Assembly: GCF_025403485.1 (NCBI RefSeq)
Contig: NZ_CP099966.1
Location: 4,958,501-5,022,500, forward strand
Direction: 5' to 3'
Length of the DNA stretch: 64,000 bases
DNA from: Chryseobacterium paludis
Lineage (GTDB): Bacteria > Bacteroidota > Bacteroidia > Flavobacteriales > Weeksellaceae
The notes under the pieces are model-generated. The model made no database searches. It worked only from the letters and a program-made list of their open reading frames with translations, and was not told the DNA's origin. Positions 40,599-51,380 of this stretch are shown here, one piece after another. Position numbers and translations under genes: made by a program. Position 1 is the stretch's first letter; every line of letters begins with the position of its first letter.

Positions 40599-41603
40599 CT
40601 ATTTTCTCAGTTTACTAAATGAGAACATCAGATAAAACAAAAACGGCAGAATAAATAATGAACCGAGCATTAATGCCCAGGCTAGTGCTGAGATTGTTTT
40701 TGGTGCGGCTACATGTTCTAATAAAGAAAGATGTTGTCCATTGCCTAATAAAATAATATCAGGATTATGTTGATAGGTTGCTGCAATTAAAATCATAATT
40801 ACCTGAAATCCAGCTAAAGCACGTACAGGAAGTAGTTTGCGTCGTTTCATAGCACGGAATATCAATCCTAAAGCAACAGTAGCAAAAGCAATAGACATAA
40901 TTCCCAGAGGTTTTGAGAAGACCCACTTTACTAAAGGAATTCCAGAAAGATAAGCGGAAAGAAATACCAATGCTCCCGTAATAACCACAAATAGCATTGT
41001 TTGTTTAGATTTTCTGATCATCAAACTTAATTCTAATCTGTCTGTTGTTTCTCTTAACGAAAATATAGACGCCAGATAGGCGCAAAGTGATACTGTAAAC
41101 AAACCTACAGCAACGCCAAACCAATTAAGCCAACTGAAAATATATAAGTCTAAAAAGGTGGTCGCATCAGGATTTATAGACTGAGAAACGGTAGCAGCAG
41201 CAATTAATCCCAAGAAAAAAGGAGTTAAAAGGCTTGCGTAATAAAAGATCTGTGTATATAAAAACTGCCAGTCATCCTTTACTGCATCATAATGTCTGAA
41301 AGTAAAAGCTGTACCTCTTGCAATAATTCCTACCAGCATAAGAACCAAAGGAATATGCAAATAGGTGGACATGGTTGTATAAATTTCAGGAAAGCCTACA
41401 AATAAGATAACAATTGCGATGATCAGCCACATATGATTAGCCTCCCATACAGGAGCAATAGATTCATACATGATCTCCTTAGTTTTATGGCGTGATTTTT
41501 TATTGGTAAACAATTCTACAATTCCAGCGCCGAAATCTGCTCCTCCTAAGATTACATAAAGGCAAATTGAAAGCCAGAGAAAGCCAATAACAACATAGAT
41601 CAT
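40599..41603 (-). CDS. cydB: Cytochrome bd quinol oxidase subunit II
   Basis: A 334-residue membrane protein with about eight helices: FLWLSICLYVILGGADFGAG (residues about 8-27), YESIAPVWEANHMWLIIAIV and IFYYASLLTPFFLGLIAAAT, all typical of CydB. It forms the terminal oxidase with CydA and reduces oxygen to water at low oxygen levels. Its ATG overlaps the cydA stop (ATGA), so the two are coupled. No cydX-like ORF was found downstream; the stop is 4 bp from the convergent OmpA-domain gene. Confidence 0.95.
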   Translation of the reverse strand: MIYVVIGFLWLSICLYVILGGADFGAGIVELFTNKKSRHKTKEIMYESIAPVWEANHMWLIIAIVILFVGFPEIYTTMSTYLHIPLVLMLVGIIARGTAFTFRHYDAVKDDWQFLYTQIFYYASLLTPFFLGLIAAATVSQSINPDATTFLDLYIFSWLNWFGVAVGLFTVSLCAYLASIFSLRETTDRLELSLMIRKSKQTMLFVVITGALVFLSAYLSGIPLVKWVFSKPLGIMSIAFATVALGLIFRAMKRRKLLPVRALAGFQVIMILIAATYQHNPDIILLGNGQHLSLLEHVAAPKTISALAWALMLGSLFILPFLFYLMFSFSKLRK

Positions 41604-42943
41604 GATTTCGTATTTTTAGAATTAAACTGAGTATCTGTAGGGTCGTAAAGTTTCGGTACCATTTGGATCTGTCTTTTTAAAAGAAAAATTAAGATCAATG
41701 ATAAGGAAACGAAAATTGCTGTGAAAAAATAGAATGAATACTGGATTCCCGGCATTGGAGTTACAGCATCAACGGTTCGCATGATCCCATAGATGATCCA
41801 GGGTTGCCTACCGACTTCAGTAACTGTCCATCCTGCTTCTAAAGCAATATAACCGAAAGGAGTAGCAATGAGAAAAGTCTTAAGAAACCAATTTTTACTC
41901 AGCCATTCTTTTTTGAAAAATAGGGAATAAACATAAAGGATACCAATGCATATCATAACAACACCAAAAAAGATCATGATCTGAAAAGAATAATGTACAA
42001 CAGCAACTGGTGGCCACTCATCTCTAGGAAAATCATTTAATCCTTTTACTTCAGCATTGAAATCATTGCTTACCAGAAAACTTAATACTTTTGGGATCTT
42101 TAAAGCATATTTTATTTCGCCCTTCTTTTCATCAGGGATACCACCAATTACAAATGCAGCTCCTTTTTCTGTCTCAAAATGTGCTTCCATTGCAGCCAAT
42201 TTAATAGGTTGTCTTTTCGCTACAGATTTAGCGGCAATATCACCACTTAAAGGAGCGCCAAAAGCACCGATCAAGGCGAAACCGGCAGCAATTTTAAATG
42301 CTTTGGTATGGAACTCTACATTTCTCTTTCTCATGATTAAAAAAGCATGTACACCCGCAACGGCGAATCCGGTAGCACAAAAAGCAGCAACTGTCATATG
42401 AAGTGCCTGCGGAAACCAAGCTTCGTTGAACATGGCTTTTATAGGGTCTATATTTAAATATTGTCCGTTGATATAATCAAAACCTGCCGGAGAGTTCATC
42501 CATGCGTTAGCGGCCACAACTAAAATTCCAGAAGCCAAGCCACTTAAACCTACTAAAAAGCCACAAAACCAATGAAACCATTTATTGAATTTATCCCATC
42601 CATATAGAAAAAATCCAATAGCTATTGCTTCAATAAAAAATGCCGTTCCTTCGAGGGAAAAAGGCATTCCGAAAATGGGTCCTGCATGTTTCATAAATTG
42701 TGGCCACAGAAGTCCTAACTCAAAAGAAAGCATAGTTCCGGAAACAGCACCAGTCGCAAATAAAATAGCTACCCCTTTACTCCAGGCTTTAGTGAGACCT
42801 TTGTAGACTTCATTTTTGGTCTTAAGGTATTTCCAGTGGGCAAAAGCCATTAAAAAAGGCATTACCATACCCACACATGAGAAAATAATGTGGAAGCCAA
42901 GGGACATGGCCATTTGGGCACGAGCGGCAATGAAATCGTCCAT
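41600..42943 (-). CDS. cydA: Cytochrome bd quinol oxidase subunit I
   Basis: A 447-residue membrane protein carrying hemes b558, b595 and d. Visible: ARAQMAMSLGFHIIFSCVGM with the first heme His, VSGTMLSFELGLLWPQFM, MNSPAGFDY, and GWTVTEVGRQPWIIYG. The quinol (Q) loop is short, placing it in the CIO/short-Q-loop group. The start is taken at MDDFIAARAQ (42943); a frame extending to 42976 exists. Upstream lies a hairpin with T-run (43048-43081). Confidence 0.95.
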   Translation of the reverse strand: MDDFIAARAQMAMSLGFHIIFSCVGMVMPFLMAFAHWKYLKTKNEVYKGLTKAWSKGVAILFATGAVSGTMLSFELGLLWPQFMKHAGPIFGMPFSLEGTAFFIEAIAIGFFLYGWDKFNKWFHWFCGFLVGLSGLASGILVVAANAWMNSPAGFDYINGQYLNIDPIKAMFNEAWFPQALHMTVAAFCATGFAVAGVHAFLIMRKRNVEFHTKAFKIAAGFALIGAFGAPLSGDIAAKSVAKRQPIKLAAMEAHFETEKGAAFVIGGIPDEKKGEIKYALKIPKVLSFLVSNDFNAEVKGLNDFPRDEWPPVAVVHYSFQIMIFFGVVMICIGILYVYSLFFKKEWLSKNWFLKTFLIATPFGYIALEAGWTVTEVGRQPWIIYGIMRTVDAVTPMPGIQYSFYFFTAIFVSLSLILIFLLKRQIQMVPKLYDPTDTQFNSKNTKS

Positions 42944-43047
42944 AATATCAATTTTTGAGTAAATAAATTTAAGCATTAATTATAGAAGAGCATATGATTT
43001 AAAACAGTTGATATTGTTGAAATACGTGATAACTTTGTTATTTTTAA

Positions 43048-43081
43048 GAAAAAAAGAGCCTTCTTTACCATTGAAAGCTCT
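43048..43081 (-). terminator. Hairpin with T-run between divergent cydA and gyrB
   Basis: On the minus strand AGAGCTTTC / GAAGGCTCT (one U-G pair) followed by TTTTTTTCTT. No gene ends here on the minus strand, so it may be an attenuator or insulator in front of cydAB. On the plus strand the stem has a C-A mismatch. Confidence 0.5.
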
Positions 43082-43164
43082 GTCTTTTTTGACATATTTT
43101 AACTTTCATATTTCGAAAAAAATCACGATATTTGTAGGTCATTGCGCTTAGCAAGATTTAATAA

Positions 43165-45105
<1,941 letters not shown>

Positions 45106-45129
45106 TTAATTTTTAAAATATAAGAACAA

Positions 45130-45162
45130 AAAAAAAGACTTCAGAAATGAAGTCTTTTTTTG
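45130..45162 (+). terminator. Intrinsic terminator of gyrB
   Basis: Arms AAAAGACTTCA / TGAAGTCTTTT with a short loop and a long T-run, 25 bases after the stop. Confidence 0.88.
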
Positions 45163-45225
45163 TGCATGAAATTTAATTTTAACATTTGTTAAGATTTCGT
45201 TACTTTTGCTAAATTTTTGTAACCA

Positions 45226-47118
45226 ATGATGAAAATCCTGACCGTAGGAGCTGTATGTGTAGCTTCTGTTTACTACTCTCAGAATTACCCTGTGTCGGCA
45301 ATTCCTGAAAATCTGAAGAAAGATGCTAATGTTGTTATTCGAAAAGATTATACAACTGTTCAAATTGAGAAAATTGATGAGATCAAATATCAGATCAATA
45401 CTGTGACTACCGTTTTAAATAAAGATGGTGATTCTAAAGCACAAGCTTATATTCCTTATGAAAAAGGAGATCACATTTCAGATGTTAAAGTAATCGTTTA
45501 TGATGAGTCGGGTAAAAAAGTAAAAACATATTCAAAGTCAGATTTTGGAGATTTTGCAAATAATTCCCAGGGAGTATTTTATTCTGATAGTCGATATTTA
45601 GCATTACCCTATACTCCAACACAATATCCGTATACTATTGAATTTTCTTATCAGATAACGAATGAAAATACCATTTTCATTCCTGACTTCGTTCCATTTA
45701 CCGATACCAATACTTCAGTAGAAAACAGTCAGTTTAAAATAATAAATAATTCAGGTATTGAACTTCGTACAAAAACATATCCATCTCCGTATAATTATGC
45801 ATCAGTTACAGAGAGTGGGAGTGGAACAGGGAAAATGTATTCCTATAAGAATGTTCCTGCTATTGATGATGCCTTTTTGCTTCCAAAGCCAGTTGAAATT
45901 TTACCTAAAGTGAGTTTTTCACTTATAAAATTTAACCTTGAAGGAAAGCAGGGAAGTATAACCAATTGGAAAGATTTTGGATCGTGGTATTATAATAGCA
46001 TTTTACAGCCGGTATCTGTTTCTACACCTTCCATAAAAGCTGAAGTGGCAGCTCTTCAGCTGAAAGGTTCAACTGAAGAAAAAGTGAGAAAGATATATCA
46101 ATATATGCAAAGTAAAACCAGGTATATAGCTGTTGGACTTGGGATTGGTGGTTGGCAGCCTATGATGCCTGATGAAGTTCAGAAAAAAGGATATGGAGAT
46201 TGTAAAGCTTTGTCAAATTATATGAAGATCTTACTTGATGAAGCTGGAATTCCATCATATTATTGTAAGATAAATTCAGATTCTTCACCAGTTTCTTTTG
46301 ATAAGGATTTTCCAAAAATGGGTGGCAACCATATTATTTTAATGGTTCCTTCCGAAAAAGGAAATATCTGGTTGGAAAATACATCTCAGCAGATTGCTTT
46401 TAACCACTTAAGTTATAATACGACGGATAGGAATGTTCTTTTAGTTAGTAAAGATGGAATTGAAGTTGTTGATACTCCTTCTTATTCTGCTGAACAGAAT
46501 AAAGAAAAACAAACATTGAAGATTAAGCTCAATGAGGATAACAGTATTACAGGACTGGGACAGTTTTCTTTCACAGGAATCCAATATGACTATAGTTTAA
46601 GATATGCTTTGTTATCACCCAAAGAAAAAAATGAGGCTATAAAAAACCAATTGGGTCTTTTACATTTTGAAAAACTTGAAATGAAGGATTTTATTAACGA
46701 TAGGGAAAATGCAGTGGCACAATACAGTCTTGATTTTAAAGCAAATAATTATTCTAAAAATGCTGGAAATAGTATGGTCTTCAGGGCTATTCCTATTTTT
46801 TCAGACAATAATTATAAAACTGATGAAAAGAGGGAATTGCCTTTCGAAATAATGCAGTCGTTTGAAGATGATTACCAGATCAGTTTTGAAATTCCTAAAA
46901 ATTATAAAATAGAAGAAGTTCCAGCCGATATAAAATTACCCTCCGAGTTTGGAACGTATCAACTAAACTTTGTAAAAAATGGAGAGGAATTAAAGGTAAC
47001 CAGAACCATCAGAGTGAACAAAGGGATATATCCGAAAGAAAAGTACAACGAGTATATCAAATTCAGAAAAAAAACAGTAAACATGGATAATTCTAAAATT
47101 TTAATTACTAAGATATAA
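45226..47118 (+). CDS. DUF3857 / transglutaminase-like exported protein
   Basis: A 630-residue protein with a signal peptide (residues 1-19). The N-terminal DUF3857 domain (YTTVQIEKIDEIKYQINTVT, GDHISDVKVIVYDESGKKVK) precedes a transglutaminase-like core: KKGYGDCKALSNYMKILL with the nucleophile Cys, KMGGNHIILMV with the His, and NIWLENTSQQIAF, where the acid position reads Glu in place of the usual Asp. The C-terminal part is beta-rich (DUF3858-like). Known members hydrolyse or crosslink cell-envelope peptides, but the role here is open. It begins 2 bp before the partner at 47121. Confidence 0.85.
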   Translation: MMKILTVGAVCVASVYYSQNYPVSAIPENLKKDANVVIRKDYTTVQIEKIDEIKYQINTVTTVLNKDGDSKAQAYIPYEKGDHISDVKVIVYDESGKKVKTYSKSDFGDFANNSQGVFYSDSRYLALPYTPTQYPYTIEFSYQITNENTIFIPDFVPFTDTNTSVENSQFKIINNSGIELRTKTYPSPYNYASVTESGSGTGKMYSYKNVPAIDDAFLLPKPVEILPKVSFSLIKFNLEGKQGSITNWKDFGSWYYNSILQPVSVSTPSIKAEVAALQLKGSTEEKVRKIYQYMQSKTRYIAVGLGIGGWQPMMPDEVQKKGYGDCKALSNYMKILLDEAGIPSYYCKINSDSSPVSFDKDFPKMGGNHIILMVPSEKGNIWLENTSQQIAFNHLSYNTTDRNVLLVSKDGIEVVDTPSYSAEQNKEKQTLKIKLNEDNSITGLGQFSFTGIQYDYSLRYALLSPKEKNEAIKNQLGLLHFEKLEMKDFINDRENAVAQYSLDFKANNYSKNAGNSMVFRAIPIFSDNNYKTDEKRELPFEIMQSFEDDYQISFEIPKNYKIEEVPADIKLPSEFGTYQLNFVKNGEELKVTRTIRVNKGIYPKEKYNEYIKFRKKTVNMDNSKILITKI

Positions 47119-47120
47119 AC

Positions 47121-49052
47121 ATGAAAAAAATATTATTAATCGCTTTTACATCAATAAATATTATTTTTATTGATGCTCAAAAACAGGAGTTTCTTAATAC
47201 ACCCAAATTTAACGAAGCTGATCTATCAAAACAAAAATCAGTACTTGATGAAAATGCACCCGCAGAAATATTATACAAATCTGTACATTTTAATATTGAT
47301 TCAAATAATGGGACTCTTCAAAAAAAAGCTTTTTACAGAGTAAAGATTTATGATAAAGATAAAGCTGAAGACTGGTTAAATCTTGAAATTCCTCTTTATC
47401 AAAATGGCAGTGATAAAGAGTCAGTATCTAGAATTAAAGCATTTACATATAATCTTGAAAATGGGAGTGTTTTAACAACCAAAGTTGATAAGAGCTCAAA
47501 ATATAAAAGCAAAGAGAATAAATACATAGAGGTAACCAAGTTTGCATTTCCCAATGTTAAGAATGGTTCGGTTATAGAATATGAATATGAGGTTACATCT
47601 CCATTTACATATGCAATTCCACAAATATTAATTGAATCGGATACTCCTTCATTATACACAGAATATGTATTGGATAGTCCTGCTAATGTATCCTATAATG
47701 TAAATTACACAGGTTCTCTAAATCCTAAATACAGACAGGTTGAAGAAAAGATGTTGTACGGTACAAATTACAGAACCTATAGATTTGGATATGAAAATCT
47801 TAAAGGTTTTAAGACGGAAAAGTTTATAAAAAACGATAGAAATTACAGAACTAAAATTAGTGCAGAATTACATTCTACCAATTTTAGAGAGCTGAAACTA
47901 TACTCTTCATCGTGGGATAAGATCAAAGACAGATTGTATGAAAATGAAGATTTTGGAGATGAACTAAAAAGAACAAAACTGGCCAAAGAAAATATGCCTG
48001 CCGGAATTCTAGATTTACATTCAGAGAGTGAAAAAGCTGATGCCATTTTTAAGTATGTTCAAAAGACATTTACGTGGAACAAATATTCTGGGGTAAGAAC
48101 AGAAGATGGGATAAAAAAATTATTGGAAACAAAAACAGGAAATGCAGCTGAAATTAACCTTTTTTTAGTAATGATGCTTAGAGAGGCTGGATTAAAAGCT
48201 GATCCACTATTGATTTCTACAGTAGGTAATGGAATGATCAATCTTGCATCTCCCAATGTTTCGAATTTAAATTTTGTTATTGCAACCGTTAAATTGGGGG
48301 ATAATTTTCATTTATATGATGCTACTTCAAAGCAGTCTTCTATTGATATGTTGCCTCCAAGAGATTGGAATGGTCTTGGAATTTTACTTTCTAAAGATAA
48401 AGTACAGCAAATATCCATGACTAATGCAAAGCCTAGTTTTTCTTATCTTACTGCTGTTGCGAAAATGAATGAAGATGGAGGTATTAGTGGAACCTATTCT
48501 GATAAAGATACAGGAAGTTATGCAATGTCTGCAAAAGAAAGTTATGATGATAATATGGAGAAGTATAAAAAGCAGTATAAAGACAACTTTTCCATAGATT
48601 TTACCAATATAGACTCTAAAGTGCTTGAAAATGGAGATTTTGAAAGTACAATGAACTTTACATCTGAAAACTTAATTGATAGGATAGGTAAGAAAATGAT
48701 CATCAATCCAATGCTATTCCTAAATAAAAATTCTAATGAGTTTGATCAGACAGAAGAAAGAAAATATCCGATAGATTTTATTTCAGGATATACAAAAGCT
48801 AAGAAAGTGATTTTTGAAATTCCTGAAGGTTATGTGATTGAAGAAATGCCGAAAAATAAAAAAATTGTAACAGATGACAAAGAAATTGAGTATAGTTATA
48901 TGGCTGAGCAAAAAGGGAATAAGTTAGAAGTAACTTCAACGACAAAGGTTCTTAGTCCGGATTATCCCAAAGAATATTATCCTGCATTTAAACAAATATG
49001 GGGGGTTGCTTCAAAAAGCGAGAACCAGGTTATAAGTTTAATTAAAAAATAA
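47121..49052 (+). CDS. DUF3857 protein with inactivated transglutaminase core
   Basis: A 643-residue paralogue of the upstream gene: signal peptide (FIDAQ, residues 1-19), DUF3857 (FYRVKIYDKDKAEDWLNLEI), then a transglutaminase-fold region. The Cys segment reads LLETKTGNAAEINLFLVMML, with Ala at the Cys position, and the His segment reads NLNFVIATVKLGDNFHLYD, without the His, though the acid (YDATS) is retained. It should therefore lack peptidase or transglutaminase activity. It lies 2 bp after its paralogue, suggesting a catalytic/non-catalytic pair acting in one complex. Confidence 0.85.
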   Translation: MKKILLIAFTSINIIFIDAQKQEFLNTPKFNEADLSKQKSVLDENAPAEILYKSVHFNIDSNNGTLQKKAFYRVKIYDKDKAEDWLNLEIPLYQNGSDKESVSRIKAFTYNLENGSVLTTKVDKSSKYKSKENKYIEVTKFAFPNVKNGSVIEYEYEVTSPFTYAIPQILIESDTPSLYTEYVLDSPANVSYNVNYTGSLNPKYRQVEEKMLYGTNYRTYRFGYENLKGFKTEKFIKNDRNYRTKISAELHSTNFRELKLYSSSWDKIKDRLYENEDFGDELKRTKLAKENMPAGILDLHSESEKADAIFKYVQKTFTWNKYSGVRTEDGIKKLLETKTGNAAEINLFLVMMLREAGLKADPLLISTVGNGMINLASPNVSNLNFVIATVKLGDNFHLYDATSKQSSIDMLPPRDWNGLGILLSKDKVQQISMTNAKPSFSYLTAVAKMNEDGGISGTYSDKDTGSYAMSAKESYDDNMEKYKKQYKDNFSIDFTNIDSKVLENGDFESTMNFTSENLIDRIGKKMIINPMLFLNKNSNEFDQTEERKYPIDFISGYTKAKKVIFEIPEGYVIEEMPKNKKIVTDDKEIEYSYMAEQKGNKLEVTSTTKVLSPDYPKEYYPAFKQIWGVASKSENQVISLIKK

Positions 49053-49055
49053 CTA

Positions 49056-49085
49056 AAAAGCTTCTAGTATATAGAAGCTTTTTTC
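49056..49085 (+). terminator. Intrinsic terminator after the DUF3857 pair
   Basis: Arms AAAAGCTTCTA / TAGAAGCTTTT followed by TTTTCT, immediately after the stop codon at 49052. Confidence 0.85.
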
Positions 49086-49117
49086 TATATTTGACCAAAC
49101 CAATAAAAAATAATAAT

Positions 49118-49531
49118 ATGTTAACTCTTTTACAAACAGATCCTTATGATGGGATGGATTCTGCTGCTGCGGCCGGAATTGGAATCGGAATGATGATTTT
49201 CTATTTAATCATATATCTTTTTTATGGATATTGTATGTATAAAATATTCCAGAAAGCAGGGCGTGAGGATGCTTGGGCTGCTTTTATTCCGATTTATAAT
49301 ATAATTGTTCTTCTTGGTATTGTTAAAAAACCAACTTGGTGGATTATCTTATTTTTTATACCATTTGTTAACCTATTTGCCTCTTGGATGGTTAATGATG
49401 GGCTTGCAAAAGGATTTAGCAAAGAAACACCATTGTATACTATTCTTTTATTCTTCTTAGGTTTTATCTTTATTCCGGTATTGGCTTTTAATGATGATAA
49501 ATTTGATAGCCAGAAAGTACCAGCTAGTTAA
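49118..49531 (+). CDS. DUF5684 integral membrane protein
   Basis: A 137-residue protein with three to four membrane helices: GIGIGMMIFYLIIYLFYGYC, VKKPTWWIILFFIPFVNLFA and PLYTILLFFLGFIFIPVLAF. The signature KIFQKAGREDAWAAFIPIYN is diagnostic of DUF5684, a family linked in other bacteria to signal-peptidase-like membrane proteins of unknown role. The start at 49118 is chosen. The frame reaches 49091 through a TTG, but that TTG lies in the TATATTTG promoter box (49086-49093). It has its own terminator. Confidence 0.82.
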   Translation: MLTLLQTDPYDGMDSAAAAGIGIGMMIFYLIIYLFYGYCMYKIFQKAGREDAWAAFIPIYNIIVLLGIVKKPTWWIILFFIPFVNLFASWMVNDGLAKGFSKETPLYTILLFFLGFIFIPVLAFNDDKFDSQKVPAS

Positions 49532-49554
49532 GAAAAAAAATGAAAATAATTATA

Positions 49555-49581
49555 AAACCATTCATCTTTTGAATGGTTTTT
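49555..49581 (+). terminator. Intrinsic terminator of the DUF5684 gene
   Basis: Arms AAAACCATTC / GAATGGTTTT with a 6-nt loop and T-run. Confidence 0.8.
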
Positions 49582-49605
49582 GTATTCATATGAAAAATTT
49601 AAAAT

Positions 49606-50430
49606 ATGAAAAACATTATTGCTACTTTAGCGCTATCTTCTTTCTTTGTTTTTTCAGCATGTAAAAAGACAGATCCAAAAGATGCCGGGCAAACCCAAAC
49701 GGAGACACAAGAGCCTCAAAAATTTATTGTAGACTCTGTGAAAGTAAATGATTCCACGAAGATCAGTGATTCTCTCTCTGTTCAATATTCTTCTAAATTC
49801 CTTGTTTTTCCAACAATTAAGGATAAAAAGCTTTTAGACAGTATTTATTTTGGTAACAAAGGCATTAATGATTTTTCAAAAGAGGGGCTTCAGAACCTTT
49901 TGCAAAAAGAAAAAAATGAATATTTTGCTTCTATAAAAAAGGATAGTAAAGATTTAGCATCTCTACCTTTCAACCAGGATTGGAATTCAGATTTTACGAT
50001 GACTTTGAAATCCAACAATAATGATTTTATGCATATAGAATATTTGTCGAGCTCTTATGAAGGTGGGGCACATGGTAATTATAATTATGCTGAAAGAGTT
50101 TTTGACCTAAAGAATAATAAAAAAGTTGAGCTTAAGGATATTACCTCAATGCCTAAAAATAAAATGGAAGGTATTTTAATGAAGAATATCAATAAACTTA
50201 ACAGTGGAACTACAGACGCTGATGGAGAAGTGAAAAATTCAGATATGCTTTTAGTTGAAGTGATCCCGGCATCTGATAACTTCTATTTTGATGATAAAAA
50301 TTTATATTTCCACTACAGCCCATATGAAATTGCAGCTTATGCAGCGGGAGATATCGTTATTCCTGTCTCATGGGAGGATTTAAAAGGAACTTTAATTCCA
50401 ACATTTAAAGAAAGAATGAAAATTAAATAA
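49606..50430 (+). CDS. RsiV/DUF3298-family lipoprotein
   Basis: A 274-residue lipoprotein: lipobox VFSAC (Cys19), a Thr/Gln-rich linker, then the paired DUF4163/DUF3298 domains seen in PdaC and RsiV: YLSSSYEGGAHGNYNYAERV (residues about 138-157) and the late YSPYEIAAYAAGDIVIPVSW. In RsiV this unit binds lysozyme. Here it may bind cell wall or glycan, anchored to a membrane. A terminator follows, so it is monocistronic. Confidence 0.85.
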   Translation: MKNIIATLALSSFFVFSACKKTDPKDAGQTQTETQEPQKFIVDSVKVNDSTKISDSLSVQYSSKFLVFPTIKDKKLLDSIYFGNKGINDFSKEGLQNLLQKEKNEYFASIKKDSKDLASLPFNQDWNSDFTMTLKSNNNDFMHIEYLSSSYEGGAHGNYNYAERVFDLKNNKKVELKDITSMPKNKMEGILMKNINKLNSGTTDADGEVKNSDMLLVEVIPASDNFYFDDKNLYFHYSPYEIAAYAAGDIVIPVSWEDLKGTLIPTFKERMKIK

Positions 50431-50434
50431 GAAT

Positions 50435-50463
50435 AATGCTTCCAAATCAGGAAGCATTTTTTA
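50435..50463 (+). terminator. Intrinsic terminator of the RsiV-like gene, overlapping the next promoter
   Basis: Arms AATGCTTCC / GGAAGCATT with a 6-nt loop and T-run. The T-run merges into the TATTTTTG box (50462-50469) of the lipid kinase gene. Confidence 0.85.
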
Positions 50464-50474
50464 TTTTTGCTCCA

Positions 50475-51326
50475 ATGGAAAAAGTAGCTTTTATCATCAA
50501 CCCGTTTTCTGCAAAAAAAAATTATCAGCCATTTCTTAATGAACTGAAGAAAAAGGTTGAAAATCCTCTTTATTATATCTCTGAATCCATTCAGGGGACT
50601 GATGATTTTATTCAGCAATATTTCAATGAAATAGATATTTTTGTTGCGATAGGAGGTGATGGAACTATTTCTACTGTAGCTAGGCAGCTAATCAATACCG
50701 ATAAAATTTTGGCAATTTTCCCTGCAGGTTCAGGGAATGGTTTTTCCAACGAAACCCAGTTTAGCAAGAATTTGGATGAGCTGTTGGAAAAGATAAAAAC
50801 CAAGAAATCTAGGAAAATTGATACTTTCACAGTAAATGATAAACTTTCCATTAATGTATCAGGGACAGGGTTTGATGGAAAAGTGGTGAAAGAATTTGAA
50901 AAAACAGATCGTGGTTTCAAAAATTATATTAAGGTTTCACTTAAAACATTCTTTAATTATAAACCGATTAAAGTGAAGTTTACGGATGAAAAATATCAAG
51001 AGTATAATGGCAGATATTTAATGTTGAATATTGCAAATACCCGACAGTTTGGTAATAACGCATATATTGCTCCGAATGCGAGTAAAAGTGATGGGTTAGT
51101 TGATATGGTTTTGGTTAAAAAGTTTCCATTAACTTATTCCGCATTATTTGCTTACAGGATGTTTACCAAAAAATTGAAAGATGATGATTATGTGACTTAT
51201 CTTCCGGTTTCAGAAATTGAATTTAAGGTCAATACCAAAAACTGGCATTTGGATGGTGAATTCAACAAGATAAAGTCTCCCATTCATGTTAAAGTTCTTC
51301 CTGCCAGCCTCACCATTCTGATTTAA
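50475..51326 (+). CDS. Diacylglycerol/lipid kinase family protein (YegS-like)
   Basis: A 283-residue kinase: MEKVAFIINPFSAKKN at the start, the nucleotide motif FVAIGGDGTISTVARQL (residues about 57-73), PAGSGNGFSN, and late DGLVDMVLVKKFPLTY and WHLDGEFNKIKSPIHVKVLP. It would phosphorylate diacylglycerol, sphingosine-like or related lipids at the membrane. The start at 50475 is preferred: an upstream in-frame ATG at 50436 lies inside the terminator hairpin of the previous gene. A TATTTTTG box ends 5 bases before this ATG, so the mRNA could be leaderless. Confidence 0.9.
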   Translation: MEKVAFIINPFSAKKNYQPFLNELKKKVENPLYYISESIQGTDDFIQQYFNEIDIFVAIGGDGTISTVARQLINTDKILAIFPAGSGNGFSNETQFSKNLDELLEKIKTKKSRKIDTFTVNDKLSINVSGTGFDGKVVKEFEKTDRGFKNYIKVSLKTFFNYKPIKVKFTDEKYQEYNGRYLMLNIANTRQFGNNAYIAPNASKSDGLVDMVLVKKFPLTYSALFAYRMFTKKLKDDDYVTYLPVSEIEFKVNTKNWHLDGEFNKIKSPIHVKVLPASLTILI

Positions 51327-51380
51327 AATCCCCCAATTCAAATAAGAAAAAATTCTTTTGATAACTTTGAATGCTTTATA

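Noticed and set aside
42057..42401. 114-codon frame opposite cydA
   Set aside because: Antisense shadow of the oxidase gene; no start context.
50436..50474. Longer N-terminus for the lipid kinase
   Set aside because: The upstream ATG lies in the terminator stem of the preceding gene; the family starts at MEKVAFIINP.
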